Source: Thermococcus sp. LS1 (GTDB lineage Archaea; Methanobacteriota_B; Thermococci; Thermococcales; Thermococcaceae). From it: a stretch of 64,000 nucleotides of DNA. The position numbers and the translations under genes were made by a program. The DNA is taken from contig NZ_SNUJ01000001.1 in NCBI RefSeq assembly GCF_012027395.1, positions 186,001 through 250,000 of the forward strand, in the 5' to 3' direction. Below the pieces are notes generated by a model, which was not told the DNA's origin, did no database searches, and worked only from the letters and a program-made list of their open reading frames with translations. Below are positions 48,282 through 57,397 of the stretch, piece after piece (position 1 is the first letter of the stretch; every line of letters begins with the position of its first letter).

Positions 48282-48433
48282 ACCAACCTCCGAAGGAGCC
48301 CCAGAAACCACCTCAGGAGCAGGATGAAAACTATAACTGCCCCAACAAGCAGGAGAAGCCCGAGTAGCGGGCCAAGAACGTTCAAGCCCGTGAGTGGTTC
48401 AGAGGGCATATACTCACTTCCAAGCAAACCCAT
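48278..48433 (-). CDS. Small membrane protein, first gene of the exported operon
   Basis: A product of about 51 residues with one long hydrophobic helix (LTGLNVLGPLLGLLLLVGAV, then IVFILLLRWFLG) and a basic end LLRRLV. Starts at ATG 48433 or, with the better ribosome site GGAAGTGAG, at ATG 48409. A TATA-like TTAAAAAG (near 48466-48474) upstream would be the promoter of the whole six-gene operon. Its stop overlaps the next gene by four bases. Confidence 0.55.
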   Translation of the reverse strand: MGLLGSEYMPSEPLTGLNVLGPLLGLLLLVGAVIVFILLLRWFLGLLRRLV

Positions 48434-48531
48434 CTCGCGGAAAAGAAAAGCGGGACAGGGTCTGCTTTTTAACGTATTACGCATTCTTGGGTAATAAGCC
48501 TTTCGGGAAAAAAGATTCGGAACTGTGGCGG

Positions 48532-49317
48532 TCAGACGCGCCGTTCCCGAAGTTCTTTCGCTAGCCTAACGAGTCTCTCGGCCCTTTCGGGATCTACCTC
48601 GTTCTTGACTTTTCCGCATCTCTTTATCCACGTGCCCACTATGAAGCCATCTGCATAGTTCCAAAGCATGGGCAGGTTGTCATAGCTCGTGCCCGAGCCG
48701 ACTATGACTGGAACTGGAGAGATTTTTTTCGCGAGCCTCAGCCGCTCCAGATCAACGGGACTTCCAGTTGTCCTTCCACTTATTACTACAGCATCGGCTA
48801 AGCCCCTCTCGACGGTGTCCCTTATGGAGTCCTCGAAGTCCCCGAAGTGGACGGCGTGCTTGACGTGAACATCCGCGAAGACCTTGATTTTGCTTGGAAG
48901 AAGTTTTCTCAGCCTTGCAAGCTCGTGGGCTATGCCCTCTATGATTCCCTGGTCTGTGTAGGCTACTCCGCTCAGGACGTTCACTCTGATGAAGTCTGCC
49001 TTTACGGCGTAGGCAATCGAATAGGCCGCAACTCCGTCGTTCCTGAGGACGTTTATCCCGAGGGGAATTGAAACCTCCTCGCGTATGGCCCTGGCAACGA
49101 CCGCCAGAGACGCGACTGTAGTTTTGTCAACGTACTTCGGGAAGGGGACGTCCCCGAAGTTTTCCACCATGATTGCGTCGAAGCCAGCTTTCTCAATCGT
49201 TCTCGCGTCCGCTATGGCTCGCTCAATGATGGAATCAAAGTCACCATCGTAGAGGTATGAACCCGGCAGAGGCTTGAGGTGCACCATCCCGATAAGGAGC
49301 TTTTTCTCAAAGTCCAT
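48532..49317 (-). CDS. BtpA/SgcQ family TIM-barrel protein
   Basis: The 261-residue protein has the BtpA signatures: GMVHLKPLPGSY at the start, GFDAIMVENFGDVPFPKYVDKTT, LGINVLRNDG, FIRVNVLSG, then KVFADVHVKHAVHFGDF, AVVISGRTTGSPVD and VPVIVGSGTSYDNLPMLWNYADGFIVGTWIK. The family is a (beta/alpha)8 barrel; in cyanobacteria BtpA affects photosystem I stability, but archaeal members have no assigned reaction. It is a single gene; the 150-base gap upstream to the transglutaminase operon contains the operon's TATA box. Confidence 0.86.
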   Translation of the reverse strand: MDFEKKLLIGMVHLKPLPGSYLYDGDFDSIIERAIADARTIEKAGFDAIMVENFGDVPFPKYVDKTTVASLAVVARAIREEVSIPLGINVLRNDGVAAYSIAYAVKADFIRVNVLSGVAYTDQGIIEGIAHELARLRKLLPSKIKVFADVHVKHAVHFGDFEDSIRDTVERGLADAVVISGRTTGSPVDLERLRLAKKISPVPVIVGSGTSYDNLPMLWNYADGFIVGTWIKRCGKVKNEVDPERAERLVRLAKELRERRV

Positions 49318-49435
49318 GGAATATCACCAGTTAAGGTTGGCAGGGGAGATATTAAACTTTGCCCGAGTGGAAATTGATGCCCACTACTCAGCTCAAAAAT
49401 CCATCAACGCTAAAACTTTTACACTATGGAAAAAC

Positions 49436-49445
49436 TTTATATAAA
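49436..49445 (+). promoter_or_regulatory. Strong TATA box of the transglutaminase-MoxR operon
   Basis: TTTATATAAA at 49436-49445 lies 22 bases before ATG 49468. At the archaeal TATA-to-start spacing, transcription would begin at or within a few bases of the ATG, so the message is probably leaderless. Confidence 0.55.
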
Positions 49446-49467
49446 CTAAAGAGGAAATAGGAATATC

Positions 49468-52400
49468 ATGGTGAGGCGAAAATACGTCGCATTTTTCACC
49501 CTCATCCTGCTCTCCACCCTGTTAGCCTCATCCGTACTGGGCCCAGCTCTGATAAGGGCCCCACCTCAGACGAAAAGCCTGGAACGGTTTCTTCTTCCCC
49601 GGGAGGAACCGGGAAACTACACCAACGAGACCGGTCCTCCGATAGAGGTTCCCGGGCCAACTCAGTTCATGCTACTCGTTACCGGCGCCGCCCACACTCA
49701 CTACCTCAGGCTCAACGTCTACACGGACTACGTGGACGGAAGGTGGGTTACGAGAAACGCCACGGCCGTTCCGGGCAATGTCATCGCACCACCAGAGATA
49801 AATGTCCCCCACCACGCAGAGAGGGACGAAATTACGGTCATTTCGTTCTTCCCGCTCCACGGCAACCTTTACACCTCACTCTACACCACGAGGGTGAACG
49901 CACCCGGTATCGAGGCCGTTCCGGAATACAACCTATTCAGAACGAACCTGAACATCAGCACGTACTCCTTCTCGGCCGTCTCCTATACATTCGACTGGCC
50001 ATATCTCCTAAACCTCACTGCTGAAAACCAGACTCTCTACCTAAGCGCACCCGAGGATGTTGAACTAAAGAACTTTGCGCTGAGTATAACCTCCGGAGAG
50101 AGCTTGGACTACTTGAAGGCACTGAAGATAGTGAGATACCTGGCGAACAACTACCGGTACTTTGAAAACCCCTCACCTCCGAATGATACGGACAGGCTGA
50201 AATGGTTCCTCTTCGAGTCAAAGGCAGGCAATTCCTACGACTTTGCATCAGCTTTAGTCATCCTCGCAAGGCTCAACGGCCTTCCAGCAAGACTCGTGGA
50301 GGGCGTTTACATCGACGCAGTTCCAGAGACGCAGGTAGTGACCGAAAAAAACCTGCACTTCTGGGCAGAGATTTACTTTGAAAAAGCTGGCTGGCTTATT
50401 TTTGATCCATTCCACCCAGATCCAAATCCCTTCATCCCCTTCGAGCTCGAGGTCTCGCCTACAAATATGACTCTCTCCCCAAGAGGATACGGCGAAATAA
50501 CGGCGAAGTTCATGCGCGTTGCCAGCGGAACGAACGCGACGGTAACCGTAATGAATCCCACGGGAAAAACGATAGCAACCTTCGAGAAGCCGGGGATATA
50601 CAACGTGAGAGTGGGGCCCTTTGAGGAGCCCGGATATTATCCAATCATGGTAAACGCCTCAACGAACGCCGGAGTTCCGCAGTCAATAGTGCACTTCATT
50701 CCAGTGATAGTCCCAGGGAACTTTACGGTAGTTCCCGAGGTGCCCGCTGCGTCTCTCGCCAAGGGAGATATTTGGTGGCTGGATCTCGACATAACCGGCG
50801 ATGCCGAGAACCCAAAGGTAATAACAAGCTCGGAGCTCGTTTACTCCTGGACTACGGTCTGGGGCAAAGCGGGAGTCTCCATAGGCCTGCAGGCTCCCCA
50901 CGATTCTCGATTGGGGTGGCACGTTGAGAAAATTGTCGTCGTAGACAAAGGGTACCGCTTCCCAGTTTACCTCCCCATCTTTGTGATAGAGAGAACTGAT
51001 ATACGCGTGATAGCTCCGAATACCGTTACGGCCGGCGATTCCTTCAAGATCGGAGGGGCTGTGAGCGGAACCATCACGGGAGAATTCCCAGAGTGGGGCA
51101 TCATATATGCGTTCCTAAGCGACGGTCAGAGGGAAATTTTAATCGGCTACACCAACATCTCCAGAGAAATCTTCACGCTTCGGGCCAAGATACCGGAGTA
51201 CATGTCCCCCGGAACAAAGGGTATATCAATCTACTACATCCCACCCATTGGACACCCCTATTTCCCCTCGAGGACTGAAACATTTGTGACGGTCAGGGGA
51301 CTCGCGAAGTTCTCGGTGCCCGAGCTGGTTCTGGCGAGGCCCGGAAATATCACCATTGCAGGAACCCTTATTGGAGGGGACAAAAGGCCAATAGCCAACG
51401 TAAGCATAGAGTACTATCTCGATGGGAATCTCATTGGAACCGTCAACTCCTCCGAGAGGGGCGAGTTCTCAATAATTCTTCCAGTTCCTTCGGTAGAGAG
51501 CCATACCCTCACCCTGAGATATCCTGGGAGCTCTGACTACTCCCCCGCCACCGCGGAGGTAGATGTAGCCGCCGTCGAGCTAAAAATTCCAGAAACCACA
51601 GAGGCAGAGCTGGGCAGGCCTGTCAAGATAAGCGGAAGGCTCGTGGGGGTTCAGAACGCCACGCTAGAGGCTTACATCTATCCAGGAAAGACCTACACCA
51701 TCCAGGTGGTCAATGGAAGCTTTACCTTAACCCTGGAGTCCTTCCCGACAGTGGGAGATAGATCGATAGAGTTCCGCCACGGAGCCTATACCCTGGGCAG
51801 AAGCACCGTGGTGGTGGTTTCTCCAGTCGAGATAAAGCTGCTGACGTCAAGGGCTGAAGGCAAGGAAGAGGCTCAGATACGGTTCCAAGTTGTGGACTCA
51901 ACGAACGAGCCAATTAAGGGTGTGTCTCTAGATGTCGTGATAGACGGCCTCGTGAAGCGCGTGATGACGAACTCGTCTGGAGTGGCAACGGTTGAGGTTC
52001 CCGTGCTTGAGGACGAGGTGAACGCAACCGTTAAGGTCCTCTTCGAGGGCTCGACATACTACCTTCCAACCCAAAAGACCTTCCACGTCGTTATAGCAAG
52101 GAAGAGGAAGATTCCCTGGCTCTACATCGGAATCGCGCTTCTCATAGGTGCAGTCATCATCAGGTACAGGCTTGTGAGAAAAAAGCCTCCAGAGGCCAAG
52201 CGTGAGAAAATCCTGAAGATAATCTTCAACAACGGAATACCCCTCTTTAGGGAGGGCGAGACTATGGAGATAAGCATTGAATGCGAGGACGAACCTGAGC
52301 TCTACGTTGACGGCGAGCTCGTTGGAAAGGGCAGGGAATTCAGACTCAAGCTCCCGCTCGGTAAGCACATCCTCGAGGTTCGCTGCGGTGAGCTCGTCGA

Positions 52401-52686
52401 AAAAGCAACTGCGAGGATAGTAAAAAGCTACAACGAAGCCGTGGTTGACTACTACGAAAAATGCTTCCTGCCCTGGGCCAAAGAGCTCGGGCTGGACGTC
52501 GACGAGATGACCCCGAGGGAGATATCCACAATGCTGACGGATATGATGTATCCCTGGGAGCCGCTCGACCTCCTTACGGAGATATTCGAGAGGGCCAAGT
52601 ACAGCCACCGTGAGGTGTCAAGGGAGGAGTTCATACGCTTCTACAGGGCCCTCCTCACCCTCGTTGGAGGTGGTTGCGTTGTTTAG
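49468..52686 (+). CDS. Membrane transglutaminase-like protein (TgpA-like) with Cys-to-Ser active site
   Basis: The 1072-residue protein has an N-terminal membrane segment (AFFTLILLSTLLASSVLGPALI), a transglutaminase-like domain at about 225-320 and several Ig-like repeats at about 350-870 (e.g. RPIANVSIEYYLDGNLIGTVNSS). A second membrane segment follows (WLYIGIALLIGAVIIRY), then a cytoplasmic C-terminus ending in a DUF4129-like segment. In the core, the position of the catalytic Cys (usual pattern G-x-C-x-x-F/Y-A) is S256 in GNSYDFASA; H297 (LHFWAE) and D313 (IFDP) are kept. So the Cys nucleophile is absent. First gene of an operon with MoxR and DUF58, as in TgpA loci of bacteria. Confidence 0.78.
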   Translation: MVRRKYVAFFTLILLSTLLASSVLGPALIRAPPQTKSLERFLLPREEPGNYTNETGPPIEVPGPTQFMLLVTGAAHTHYLRLNVYTDYVDGRWVTRNATAVPGNVIAPPEINVPHHAERDEITVISFFPLHGNLYTSLYTTRVNAPGIEAVPEYNLFRTNLNISTYSFSAVSYTFDWPYLLNLTAENQTLYLSAPEDVELKNFALSITSGESLDYLKALKIVRYLANNYRYFENPSPPNDTDRLKWFLFESKAGNSYDFASALVILARLNGLPARLVEGVYIDAVPETQVVTEKNLHFWAEIYFEKAGWLIFDPFHPDPNPFIPFELEVSPTNMTLSPRGYGEITAKFMRVASGTNATVTVMNPTGKTIATFEKPGIYNVRVGPFEEPGYYPIMVNASTNAGVPQSIVHFIPVIVPGNFTVVPEVPAASLAKGDIWWLDLDITGDAENPKVITSSELVYSWTTVWGKAGVSIGLQAPHDSRLGWHVEKIVVVDKGYRFPVYLPIFVIERTDIRVIAPNTVTAGDSFKIGGAVSGTITGEFPEWGIIYAFLSDGQREILIGYTNISREIFTLRAKIPEYMSPGTKGISIYYIPPIGHPYFPSRTETFVTVRGLAKFSVPELVLARPGNITIAGTLIGGDKRPIANVSIEYYLDGNLIGTVNSSERGEFSIILPVPSVESHTLTLRYPGSSDYSPATAEVDVAAVELKIPETTEAELGRPVKISGRLVGVQNATLEAYIYPGKTYTIQVVNGSFTLTLESFPTVGDRSIEFRHGAYTLGRSTVVVVSPVEIKLLTSRAEGKEEAQIRFQVVDSTNEPIKGVSLDVVIDGLVKRVMTNSSGVATVEVPVLEDEVNATVKVLFEGSTYYLPTQKTFHVVIARKRKIPWLYIGIALLIGAVIIRYRLVRKKPPEAKREKILKIIFNNGIPLFREGETMEISIECEDEPELYVDGELVGKGREFRLKLPLGKHILEVRCGELVEKATARIVKSYNEAVVDYYEKCFLPWAKELGLDVDEMTPREISTMLTDMMYPWEPLDLLTEIFERAKYSHREVSREEFIRFYRALLTLVGGGCVV

Positions 52687-53665
52687 GCCAAACTGGGGAA
52701 GGCTGACGCTGTACATTGGAGCCGTCGCGCTGATCTACGCCCTCTCCTCCCAGATCAAGTGGATGGGGGGGCTGGTTGTCCCTTCCATTGTCTTGGCGAT
52801 TTTCATGCTGGCCGCGGACATCCTGGAATCCTCGGGAAAGAAAGTCGAGTCACTCATGATCCGCGTTGCTGGAAGTGCGGCTACGCTGGCATTCCTTCCT
52901 CCCTTCGAATGGAGAACCCCCGCCGCACTGATAATCCTGGGAGTTGGGACAGTGCTACTGGCTCCTCACCTCGAGAAGAACCAGAGAGTAATCAGAGGGA
53001 CAGGACTTCTCCTCCTCTTCTACGGCCTGTCGCAGGTGAACGTCCTGCAGACAGTCGGCAACACCTTCCTCTACGCAGGAATGGCTCTGTTCATAGGCTA
53101 CACGATAGCAGAGCTGGGCCAGAGGGGACGTTCATGGGCAGATGTCATAGAGCGCAACCTCGTTGGAATCGGCATCCTCGGCGGAATTCTTGGTCTGTAC
53201 TCCAGCGTTAGAGGAGGGCTGAGTGAGAACTATCCCGGCCTGGTCTTCTACGGGGAGTGGCTCGTACTCGTCCTCGGCGTCATCGTCGCCGGCTCGATGG
53301 TCTACTCCTACGTGGGGGAGAGGGATCCGGAGAAGTACCTGCTCTCCCAATGGAGGCGTCATGAGTCGGAAACGATAGAGAAGCTCGGACCTGAGCTCGC
53401 TAAGGCCAGAGAGGCGGTGGAAGATTTTGTCGTCAGGGGAAAGAAGGGCCCGCTTATAACCTTCATTGCCTACTACGGAGCAAGACTCTTCGACGACAGA
53501 GCGCGTTTTGAGAGTCTCATCTCAAGGATAGCGGACTATGAGGGTAGAAAAACGTCGATTCTCACGCCAATCTGGATAAAGCACGCCTACGAAAGGAGTG
53601 AACTTGAGAGGAGGATGAAAATCGTCAAGGAGGTTTTTGACGAACTCAGGACGATGATGGGGTGA
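52679..53665 (+). CDS. Multi-pass membrane protein, unknown function
   Basis: The start is TTG 52679 with ribosome site GGAGGTGG; the open frame runs further upstream but overlaps the previous gene. The 328-residue protein has about eight hydrophobic segments in residues 10-210 and a C-terminal cytoplasmic helical part (AKAREAVEDFVVRGKKGPLITFIAYYGARLF, split here: the stretch contains many charged residues). It is the second gene of the transglutaminase-MoxR-DUF58 operon and overlaps the first by eight bases. No family recognised. Confidence 0.68.
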   Translation: MFRPNWGRLTLYIGAVALIYALSSQIKWMGGLVVPSIVLAIFMLAADILESSGKKVESLMIRVAGSAATLAFLPPFEWRTPAALIILGVGTVLLAPHLEKNQRVIRGTGLLLLFYGLSQVNVLQTVGNTFLYAGMALFIGYTIAELGQRGRSWADVIERNLVGIGILGGILGLYSSVRGGLSENYPGLVFYGEWLVLVLGVIVAGSMVYSYVGERDPEKYLLSQWRRHESETIEKLGPELAKAREAVEDFVVRGKKGPLITFIAYYGARLFDDRARFESLISRIADYEGRKTSILTPIWIKHAYERSELERRMKIVKEVFDELRTMMG

Positions 53666-53669
53666 TAGT

Positions 53670-54644
53670 ATGATGGATGTTAAAGAGGCCTTTGAAATCT
53701 CACAGGGGATAATCGATAGGATTGGACAGGTTTACCTCGGCAACGAGGTAGTCATCAGGAAGACTTTGGCAGCCGCCCTCGTGAACGGCAACATCCTCTT
53801 CGAGGATTATCCCGGGCTCGGAAAAACGCTTCTGGCAAAGGCATTCGGAAAAGTTCTCGGCCTGAAGTACACACGTGTCCAGTTCACACCGGACCTCCTT
53901 CCAGCAGACATCCTGGGAACGAAGGTGTGGCGTCAGAACAAGGGAACCTTCGAGCTGATAAAGGGTCCGATCTTCACGCACGTTCTTTTGGCGGACGAGA
54001 TAAACAGGGCGCCGCCAAAGACCCAGTCTGCTCTCCTCGAGGCTATGGAAGAGAAGCAGGTGACAATTGAAGGCGAAACCTTCCCACTGGAAAGGCCGTT
54101 CTTCGTGATTGCAACCCAGAACCCCATTGAGTTTGAGGGGACTTATCCGCTGCCGGAGGCTCAGCTCGACAGGTTTCTGCTGAGGCTCCGCGTTGGCTAT
54201 CCCAAGAGCCTCGAGGATGAGATAGCCATTCTAGAAGCGCGTCTAAGCTGGGGCAAAGACGACCCGACGGGAGACATGGAGCCTCTGGTAGACAGGGAGA
54301 CCTTTGTGAGGATGCAGGAAACCGTTGAGAGGGGGATTTTCATCAGCAGGGATTTGCTGAGGTACATAGCAGAGCTTGTGAGAAACGTCCGCTCCGACGA
54401 GAGGGTTGAAGCCGGGCCGAGCCCGAGGGGTGGAATAGCCCTCATGAAGGTGGCAAAAGCCAACGCACTCCTAAACAATAGGGACTACGTGCTTCCAGAT
54501 GACATCAAGGTCTTTGCGGTTGATGCCCTCGCCCACAGGATTATGATCAAGCCCGAGTACGCCTTTGAGGGAATCAGTGGAGAGGAGATAGTCAGAGAGG
54601 CTCTCGAAAAGACGCCCGTGCCCAAAGAGGGCAGGAGTGGCTGA
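53670..54644 (+). CDS. MoxR-family AAA ATPase
   Basis: The 324-residue AAA+ protein has Walker A EDYPGLGKTLLA near 45-56 (usually E-x-P-G-x-G-K-T; here Tyr precedes Pro), Walker B LLADEINRAPPKTQSALLEAMEE near 110, the sensor NPIEFEGTYPLPEAQLDRF and the GGIALMKVAKANALL lid. MoxR ATPases act as chaperone-like motors that mature or activate partner proteins, typically with DUF58/VWA proteins, which is the next gene. The start can be ATG 53670 or 53673. Confidence 0.9.
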   Translation: MMDVKEAFEISQGIIDRIGQVYLGNEVVIRKTLAAALVNGNILFEDYPGLGKTLLAKAFGKVLGLKYTRVQFTPDLLPADILGTKVWRQNKGTFELIKGPIFTHVLLADEINRAPPKTQSALLEAMEEKQVTIEGETFPLERPFFVIATQNPIEFEGTYPLPEAQLDRFLLRLRVGYPKSLEDEIAILEARLSWGKDDPTGDMEPLVDRETFVRMQETVERGIFISRDLLRYIAELVRNVRSDERVEAGPSPRGGIALMKVAKANALLNNRDYVLPDDIKVFAVDALAHRIMIKPEYAFEGISGEEIVREALEKTPVPKEGRSG

Positions 54645-54645
54645 T

Positions 54646-55899
54646 ATGCGGAGGAACCTCGTAGGTTACATCCTCTGGGCACTCCTCCTGGGAACGCTCT
54701 TCCTGGCTCCCGGGATGATAAGCTTAGCTGTTATTCCGTTGACTGTTCTCGCACTGGCGACCCTCATAGATCCGCCGAGCGGTGTTACCGTCAGGAGAAA
54801 AATTTCAAAGCGTGAGATAAGGCTCGGTGACGAAATCGAGGTGCGTGTTGAGATCCACGTCGAGCGTGGAATTGGAATCGTCGTGGTCAAGGATCCACTC
54901 CCGAAGAACGTCGCGCTAACGGAGGGAAGCAACACGGCGGTTTTCTTCAAAGGGCTTGGTCCGCTGAAGGCTAGCTACTCCTACAGGATACGGCCCATTA
55001 TGAGGGGCTTCTACACCCTGCCAAAGAGTGAAGTGACCACCAGAAACCCCCTCGGGACGCGCTACCTCTGGGGGGTTTACGGGGAGGAGCTCAAGCTTAG
55101 GGCGGTTCCAAGGGTTCTCCGGAGCGTGCCCATTGCCGAAACGAGGAGGAAGGCAAGGATAAGCGTTCCCGAGACCAGCTTCTCCATAAGGGGACCTATC
55201 TCAACGGACTTCAAGGAGATAAGGCGCTATCAGACCGGCGATCCAGTAAAGCTCATCAACTGGAAGGCAACTGCCAGAACGGGGCAGGTTCTCGTTAACG
55301 AGTTCGAGAGAGAGGGCAAGAAAACGGTGCTTTTCATCGTCGATGCCAGCGACTCAATGAAGGTCGGAACGGAAAGCGAGAGTCCCTACGAGCACGCCAT
55401 GAACCTCGTGGCTTCGATGGCGTACCGCTTCCTCAGAAAGGACTACCACGTCGGTCTCTACCTGACTGGGGCAAGGAAGTTCCTTCCACCGGCAACTGGG
55501 CCGAAACAGCTCCACAAAATAGTGAAAACCATGATGGACTTCGAGAGGGTTCACGTTGAGGAGGAGGGCTTCGGCGACGCCGTGGAGAGGCTCAAGAGGA
55601 TACTCCTTCAGTACACCCCCCTCGTCATCTACGTCTCCAACCTGCTGGAGGGCAACAAGAAGGAGGCCAAACGGGGAGCGCTCACAATCATGAACATCCA
55701 TAGGGGGAAGACAAAGCCGGTAATAGTCGACATCTCTGTTTATCCGGCGCTCGATCCTGAGACGGGAACGCTCATCGAGATGGAAAAGAGGGCAGTTGTA
55801 AGGGAGCTCGAGGGGGCCGGGGCCTACATCGTCAGGTGGCTGCCCGGAGAAGAGGACATTGGTGAGATACTGAGCAAACTCCTGGGTGAGATAGGATGA
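54646..55899 (+). CDS. DUF58-family protein (MoxR partner)
   Basis: The 417-residue protein has two N-terminal membrane segments (GYILWALLLGTLFLAPG and ISLAVIPLTVLALATL), an Ig-like part, then the DUF58 signature IRRYQTGDPVKLINWKATART and a VWA-like domain with MIDAS-type motif VDASDSMKVG. DUF58 proteins are encoded beside MoxR ATPases and thought to be their membrane-bound partners. ATG 54646 follows GGAGTGG and begins one base after the moxR stop; GTG 54637 is less likely. Its stop overlaps the next gene by four bases. Confidence 0.9.
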   Translation: MRRNLVGYILWALLLGTLFLAPGMISLAVIPLTVLALATLIDPPSGVTVRRKISKREIRLGDEIEVRVEIHVERGIGIVVVKDPLPKNVALTEGSNTAVFFKGLGPLKASYSYRIRPIMRGFYTLPKSEVTTRNPLGTRYLWGVYGEELKLRAVPRVLRSVPIAETRRKARISVPETSFSIRGPISTDFKEIRRYQTGDPVKLINWKATARTGQVLVNEFEREGKKTVLFIVDASDSMKVGTESESPYEHAMNLVASMAYRFLRKDYHVGLYLTGARKFLPPATGPKQLHKIVKTMMDFERVHVEEEGFGDAVERLKRILLQYTPLVIYVSNLLEGNKKEAKRGALTIMNIHRGKTKPVIVDISVYPALDPETGTLIEMEKRAVVRELEGAGAYIVRWLPGEEDIGEILSKLLGEIG

Positions 55900-56744
55900 G
55901 CTCAAAAACCCTCTTCATCCTCCTGAAGCTCGCGGTTGTGGGCCCTGCCATAGCCCTAACGGCACTCGCCTACTCGAGCCTATTCCCCGCGGAGAACAGG
56001 TGCCTCATAATGGCCTCGATAGCCGCCATACTTCTCGGCCTTTTCCTGTCGAGCAACTCCGCAGGTAGGGTGGTTTCTCTCTCGGCGATCCTCTACACCG
56101 TCCCCTACACCATCTGGGCTTCGCAGTTCCTCCCAATAGCGTTTCCAAAGGCATACAGAGAACTGAGCGAGACCATCTTTTCCAGCCCCTATCTCCCCAA
56201 TCTCCAAGCCATATTCCTCCTAATCGGCCTGAGTCTGCTGGCAGACTACATCAAGACTGCGGAGGAATGGGAGGAAGTGCTTGAAAAGCTCGGGAGGAGA
56301 GGAATGGGAGTTCAGACCATGACCTACAGTGTTCCAGTAGTCCTCGGCGCGTTGGCACTTTCGCTTGGCCTTCTGAATCTCGGGGAGGTTTCAAACATCA
56401 GGATGAGCGCAATCCTCCTGCCAGTTATCCTTCTTGCCATCGGGTTAGCTATAGCCTACGGTTCCGTAGAGGGCGGAAAATATAGGAAAGTTGTGCTCGC
56501 CGTAGAGATTAGTTCCTCCCACGGGGGTGGAGAGGTGATAGTCCAGACATCGGAGGGAGAAAAAAGCTTCCCGATACGACCATCCGCAACTTTCGAGTGG
56601 GATGTCATCAGGATAGAAGCAGAGCTGAAAGAGAGGCCTAAGGGGGTCTTTCTGAAGAGGGGAGAGAAGAGAAAGCCCCTCAAACCCCTCATAGAGAGTG
56701 TTGATAGGGAGACGCTCTTTCTCCTGTATCGCGAGGAAAGTTAA
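55896..56744 (+). CDS. Membrane protein of the MoxR/DUF58 operon, unknown function
   Basis: The 282-residue protein has about six hydrophobic segments (from LLKLAVVGPAIALTALAY to LLPVILLAIGLAIAYGS) and a C-terminal soluble domain of about 90 residues (KVVLAVEISSSHGGGEVIVQ, then GVFLKRGEKRKPLKPL). It overlaps the DUF58 gene (ATGA), so it belongs to the same machine. No family recognised. Confidence 0.7.
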   Translation: MSSKTLFILLKLAVVGPAIALTALAYSSLFPAENRCLIMASIAAILLGLFLSSNSAGRVVSLSAILYTVPYTIWASQFLPIAFPKAYRELSETIFSSPYLPNLQAIFLLIGLSLLADYIKTAEEWEEVLEKLGRRGMGVQTMTYSVPVVLGALALSLGLLNLGEVSNIRMSAILLPVILLAIGLAIAYGSVEGGKYRKVVLAVEISSSHGGGEVIVQTSEGEKSFPIRPSATFEWDVIRIEAELKERPKGVFLKRGEKRKPLKPLIESVDRETLFLLYREES

Positions 56745-56782
56745 TATAACACGAACACCACAAGAACTGACGGTGAGTTAAC

Positions 56783-57358
56783 GTGGAGAAGGAACTACCC
56801 AAGGCCGTACTCAGGCACCTTGAGCCCGGTGAGGAGGTGCTCTTTTCAATAAGGAAGAAGATCAGCCTGGAGAAGCCCAAGTGGCTTCTCGTGACTGACA
56901 GGAGGATAATATACCTCGACGAGAAGATCCTCGGAAGATACGAGATGAAAGCTATCCCTTACCAGAAGCTGGAGCAGATAACGGTGAAGCTTGGAGTAAT
57001 GTCCTCGGAGTTCATAATCCAGGGAGAGGAGAACATCACCCTCAGACTCGGCTGGATGAACAAGGAAGAGGCGAGAAAGGCCATAAACGCTATAAAGGAC
57101 GCCCTCAACGCTATAGCCGTCGAACCGGTTTCCATCGACGTGAAGAAGGGCCTGACTAGCGAGACGTGGACGTTAAAGAAGCCTAAGGAGTTCATAACGA
57201 GAACCGTGCCTGCGGGAGCCATCGTCCAGCATTCGCCTGCCAAAAAAGAAGAGGATCCGCTTGAAAAGCTCAAGAAGCTCAAGGAGCTCTACGATATGGG
57301 CGTTATTACTCAGGAGGAGTACGAGGAAAAGAGAAAGAAGCTGCTGGAGCAGATTTAG
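56783..57358 (+). CDS. PH-like protein with C-terminal SHOCT helix
   Basis: The 191-residue protein has a bacterial-PH-like domain (residues about 15-110: EEVLFSIRKKISLEKPKWLLVTDRRIIYLDEKILG, split here for length; EQITVKLGVMSSEFIIQG) and a C-terminal SHOCT motif LEKLKKLKELYDMGVITQEEYEEKRKKLL. SHOCT segments often occur as oligomerisation or targeting tails of membrane-associated proteins. The start is GTG 56783; the gap to the previous gene is 38 bases, so it is probably the last gene of the operon. Confidence 0.78.
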   Translation: MEKELPKAVLRHLEPGEEVLFSIRKKISLEKPKWLLVTDRRIIYLDEKILGRYEMKAIPYQKLEQITVKLGVMSSEFIIQGEENITLRLGWMNKEEARKAINAIKDALNAIAVEPVSIDVKKGLTSETWTLKKPKEFITRTVPAGAIVQHSPAKKEEDPLEKLKKLKELYDMGVITQEEYEEKRKKLLEQI

Positions 57359-57397
57359 TTTTTCCGCTCCTTAATCCTCTTCATAAAGGGAGAAAAA

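Noticed and set aside
49318-49467. TATCAC near 49322 as a second Tgr motif half-site
   Set aside because: The second half GTGATA is absent at the right spacing.
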